From Meandrina meandrites (Eukaryota; Cnidaria; Anthozoa; Scleractinia; Meandrinidae): a stretch of 64,000 nt of DNA. A program made the translations under genes and the position numbers. Under the pieces are notes generated by a model that worked only from the letters and a program-made list of their open reading frames with translations, searched no databases and was not told where the DNA came from. Shown one piece after another: positions 61,903 to 64,000 of the stretch. How positions within the stretch are numbered: the first letter of the stretch is position 1; each line of letters starts with the position of its first letter. The DNA lies in NCBI GenBank assembly GCA_963693305.1, contig OY855912.1, forward strand, positions 3,536,001 through 3,600,000, given 5' to 3'.

Positions 61903-64000
61903 TTAGTCGTTGAATCCTATGTATTCCTTGCTTCGATGGACATTATTCTTAACCGTTTGGGTCGGGTGGCTGATGATGCTGGCAGAGTTACTTTTTTGAC
62001 AGTGGCTTGTGCTCGTGGTTTGGATTCTGTTTGACTTGCGGCAAATGCAGCATAACTTTGCTTTCATCTTCTCCCTAAACCGATGGTTTATCAAAGCGTA
62101 TACAAAGGGATTCACGGCAGAATTGAACAAGACCATCGTAAAGGCAACGGCATACGTAACATCATTTGGGCGATTGCTGGTACTATAATAACTCATGATG
62201 TAGATAACTCCGTCGGTTAACCAGCAGATTGCAAAGATAGTACTGACAGTAAAAACCATCAGAGTGACTCGCTTCCGTATCTTTACCACTCCCTGCAAAT
62301 AAAGAGAAGCGTGATTCACGTAAATGAGAGAGAACCTGAAAGTATTTCTTTGATTGTTATAAATAATGCAATTAGGTAAGAACTAGGAAAAACTAACTAC
62401 CTAGTATGGATATGTTTCGTGAGATCAGATTGGTTCTTTCTGTAAGCGCCAATTTGTCCACATGTGGTATATTCTTAGTCATTGATTTTCAAGTTAATGT
62501 GTTACAACAAGATGCGCTGAAAACAACAACTCTTCTTTTTTATAGCATTGCAGAATTCAAATATAGTTCTTATTCAGGATCAATATACACAGTGAGTTTC
62601 AATACGCCCTTTGCAAGAAGTTTCAGTACCCCTACCCCCTTTAAATCAGAAATCTTCCTAATTCTATTTTGCACTTTTAATTTAACACTGCTCGGCAGAG
62701 GGCAGTTTAGAATTAGAATTATTTATGGCTTGATACTGCTGACGCACCGTTTGTTGATGCGACAGCTCACTGGGTTGAGGCTTGAACCACAAACTGTACA
62801 CAATTCTGGAGTATAATGCAATCATCACCATTATGGGAAAGGCTCCAAAGGATAGAAACCACGTCATACTATAAGCTTTTCCCATCCACTCTTCAGGCCA
62901 CTTGCCAATGCAAGAGGAGATCGTGTTATCGAATTTCATACCAAGAAATACTGGGATATTTATCATCAATGAAAACACCCAAGAGGCAGGAATAATTATC
63001 TGGAATGAAGAATTAATAAAATCATAGTGTACGGAAAAAATGCAAGTAAATGATAGGAGATCCTGTTAGTAAGTGCCGCAACAATCGCACGCTAGGTGTG
63101 TTTCGCTAAAAGAAATTACTAATCTCTGTAAAAAAAATTAACGAAAAAGAAAACTTGAAATCTGCATCCATATTTTATCAATAATAAAATAATTTATAAT
63201 TATAAAACTTTTCTCATTGTTTCCCAGAGTTCTGTATATAGCTAGACTGAAACACTTGCATGTTTAGGATGTGAAATAATAGGTTGAAAAGCTGGCAGTA
63301 TAGTGAATGAGATCGCTAATATACGAAAAAAGTTATTAGTGAATTGTAGCCCATCGTTTGCCTTAAAATAAATCAAATCATAGCAAAGGAATCATGGATA
63401 CAAAAATAATATTAATAATAATAATAATATTTCTATGGCGCAAATTCGTGTATGAATATGATCAAATGTGCCTCAAAATTAAAATTATATTAACACAAAA
63501 AGAGTGATTTAAAAACTAGCTATTTACAGTAATGTACTTATGTCTAAAATAATAGGTTAAGAAGCTTAAAAATGAAATAAATGGATAATAAAATCGGTCC
63601 TGTTCATACGCTTTTCTTTATAGAATTAAATAAAGTTAAATAGAATTAATTTCTATTTAAAACGCCTAAAATTGTCCTCATGTTATATTTTACTCAAAGT
63701 GATGGAGCAGCAGCGGAAAAAGCTTTGTCACTTAGTGTCTTTTATTCATTTTCATGGCCGGAGCTACTAATAACAGTTTGAAACCTTTGGACGCACCTTT
63801 AGTTTGTTCTTGGTAAGTTTTCCTTTGTTTCCATGGGGATAAATCACAGCGAAGTACCGTTCAATTGCGATAGCAGCCAATGTGAAGGAGGAGGAGACAC
63901 CTCCGACCCATCCCAAGGCTCCCCCAGTCAAAAATTTGCAGAACATGTCTCCAGTGACACCATCAGGATGAGTGAACGTGTGGATAAAAACGTGCATTGG
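61903..64000 (-). CDS. Class A GPCR D (tandem array member), 5' end beyond the window
   Basis: Three exons are visible on the minus strand: part of exon 2 (from the window edge to 63797), exon 3 (62999-62748, 252 bp, one codon shorter than in paralogues) and exon 4 (62292-61903, 390 bp). Exon 1 and the start of exon 2 (TM1 and TM2) lie to the right of the window. Landmarks: THPDGVTGDMFCKF with the TM3 cysteine, IERYFAV, TM4 ASW, loop-2 SSCIGKW, TM5 FPIMVM, TM6 CWLTDG (no Pro6.50), TM7 NPFVY and helix 8 with LCC. The long serine-rich C-tail (about 50 residues) offers phosphorylation sites. Exon 2 is nearly identical to the surviving part of pseudogene E. Confidence 0.88.

Overview
The window is eukaryotic and A+T-rich, with intron-split genes and dense transposon debris. 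Rhodopsin-type receptor genes in tandem, a K+-dependent Na+/Ca2+ exchanger gene, tRNA-derived SINEs and many MITE-like foldback elements suggest an animal nuclear genome. I infer a cnidarian, probably an anthozoan such as a stony coral. The species call rests on the style of the repeats and receptors, not on a marker gene.

Layout. Positions 1-15400 are almost gene-free and built from inverted-repeat elements. These are a gap-free 728-bp-arm palindrome (1-1652), a nested composite with 1.17-kb arms (4485-9405) holding a RecQ helicase fragment, and a TTAA-flanked foldback element (12674-14334) nested in another element (about 11551-14419). Two inverted copies of the exchanger's promoter and first exon lie at about 10280-10960 and 14690-15400.

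Positions 15626-23556 (+) hold a complete seven-exon SLC24/NCKX-type exchanger (533 aa), rebuilt here with all splice phases agreeing. The signal-peptide exon lies 3.1 kb upstream of the rest. Positions 23557-28710 are intergenic and hold SINEs, a MITE and microsatellites.

Positions 28964 to the right edge hold a tandem array of five related class A GPCR units, all on the minus strand. There are three complete genes (A 28964-32439, B 38818-42010, C 52530-55663), one cut by the window edge (D 61903-64000) and one broken copy (E 45913-47455) with an extra exon-1 relic beside it. Every intact copy has four coding exons with the same phases, and exon 2 is 271 bp in all three complete genes. All four TM6 segments visible lack the usual proline of the CWxP motif. 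By eye, A and B are closest to each other, and E and D are closest to each other.

The exchanger moves Ca2+ across membranes and the receptors are probably chemosensory or neuropeptide-like, but nothing here shows that they work together. The most notable signals are the triplicated, inverted first exon of the exchanger, the receptor array with its non-canonical TM6, and the nested palindromic elements.
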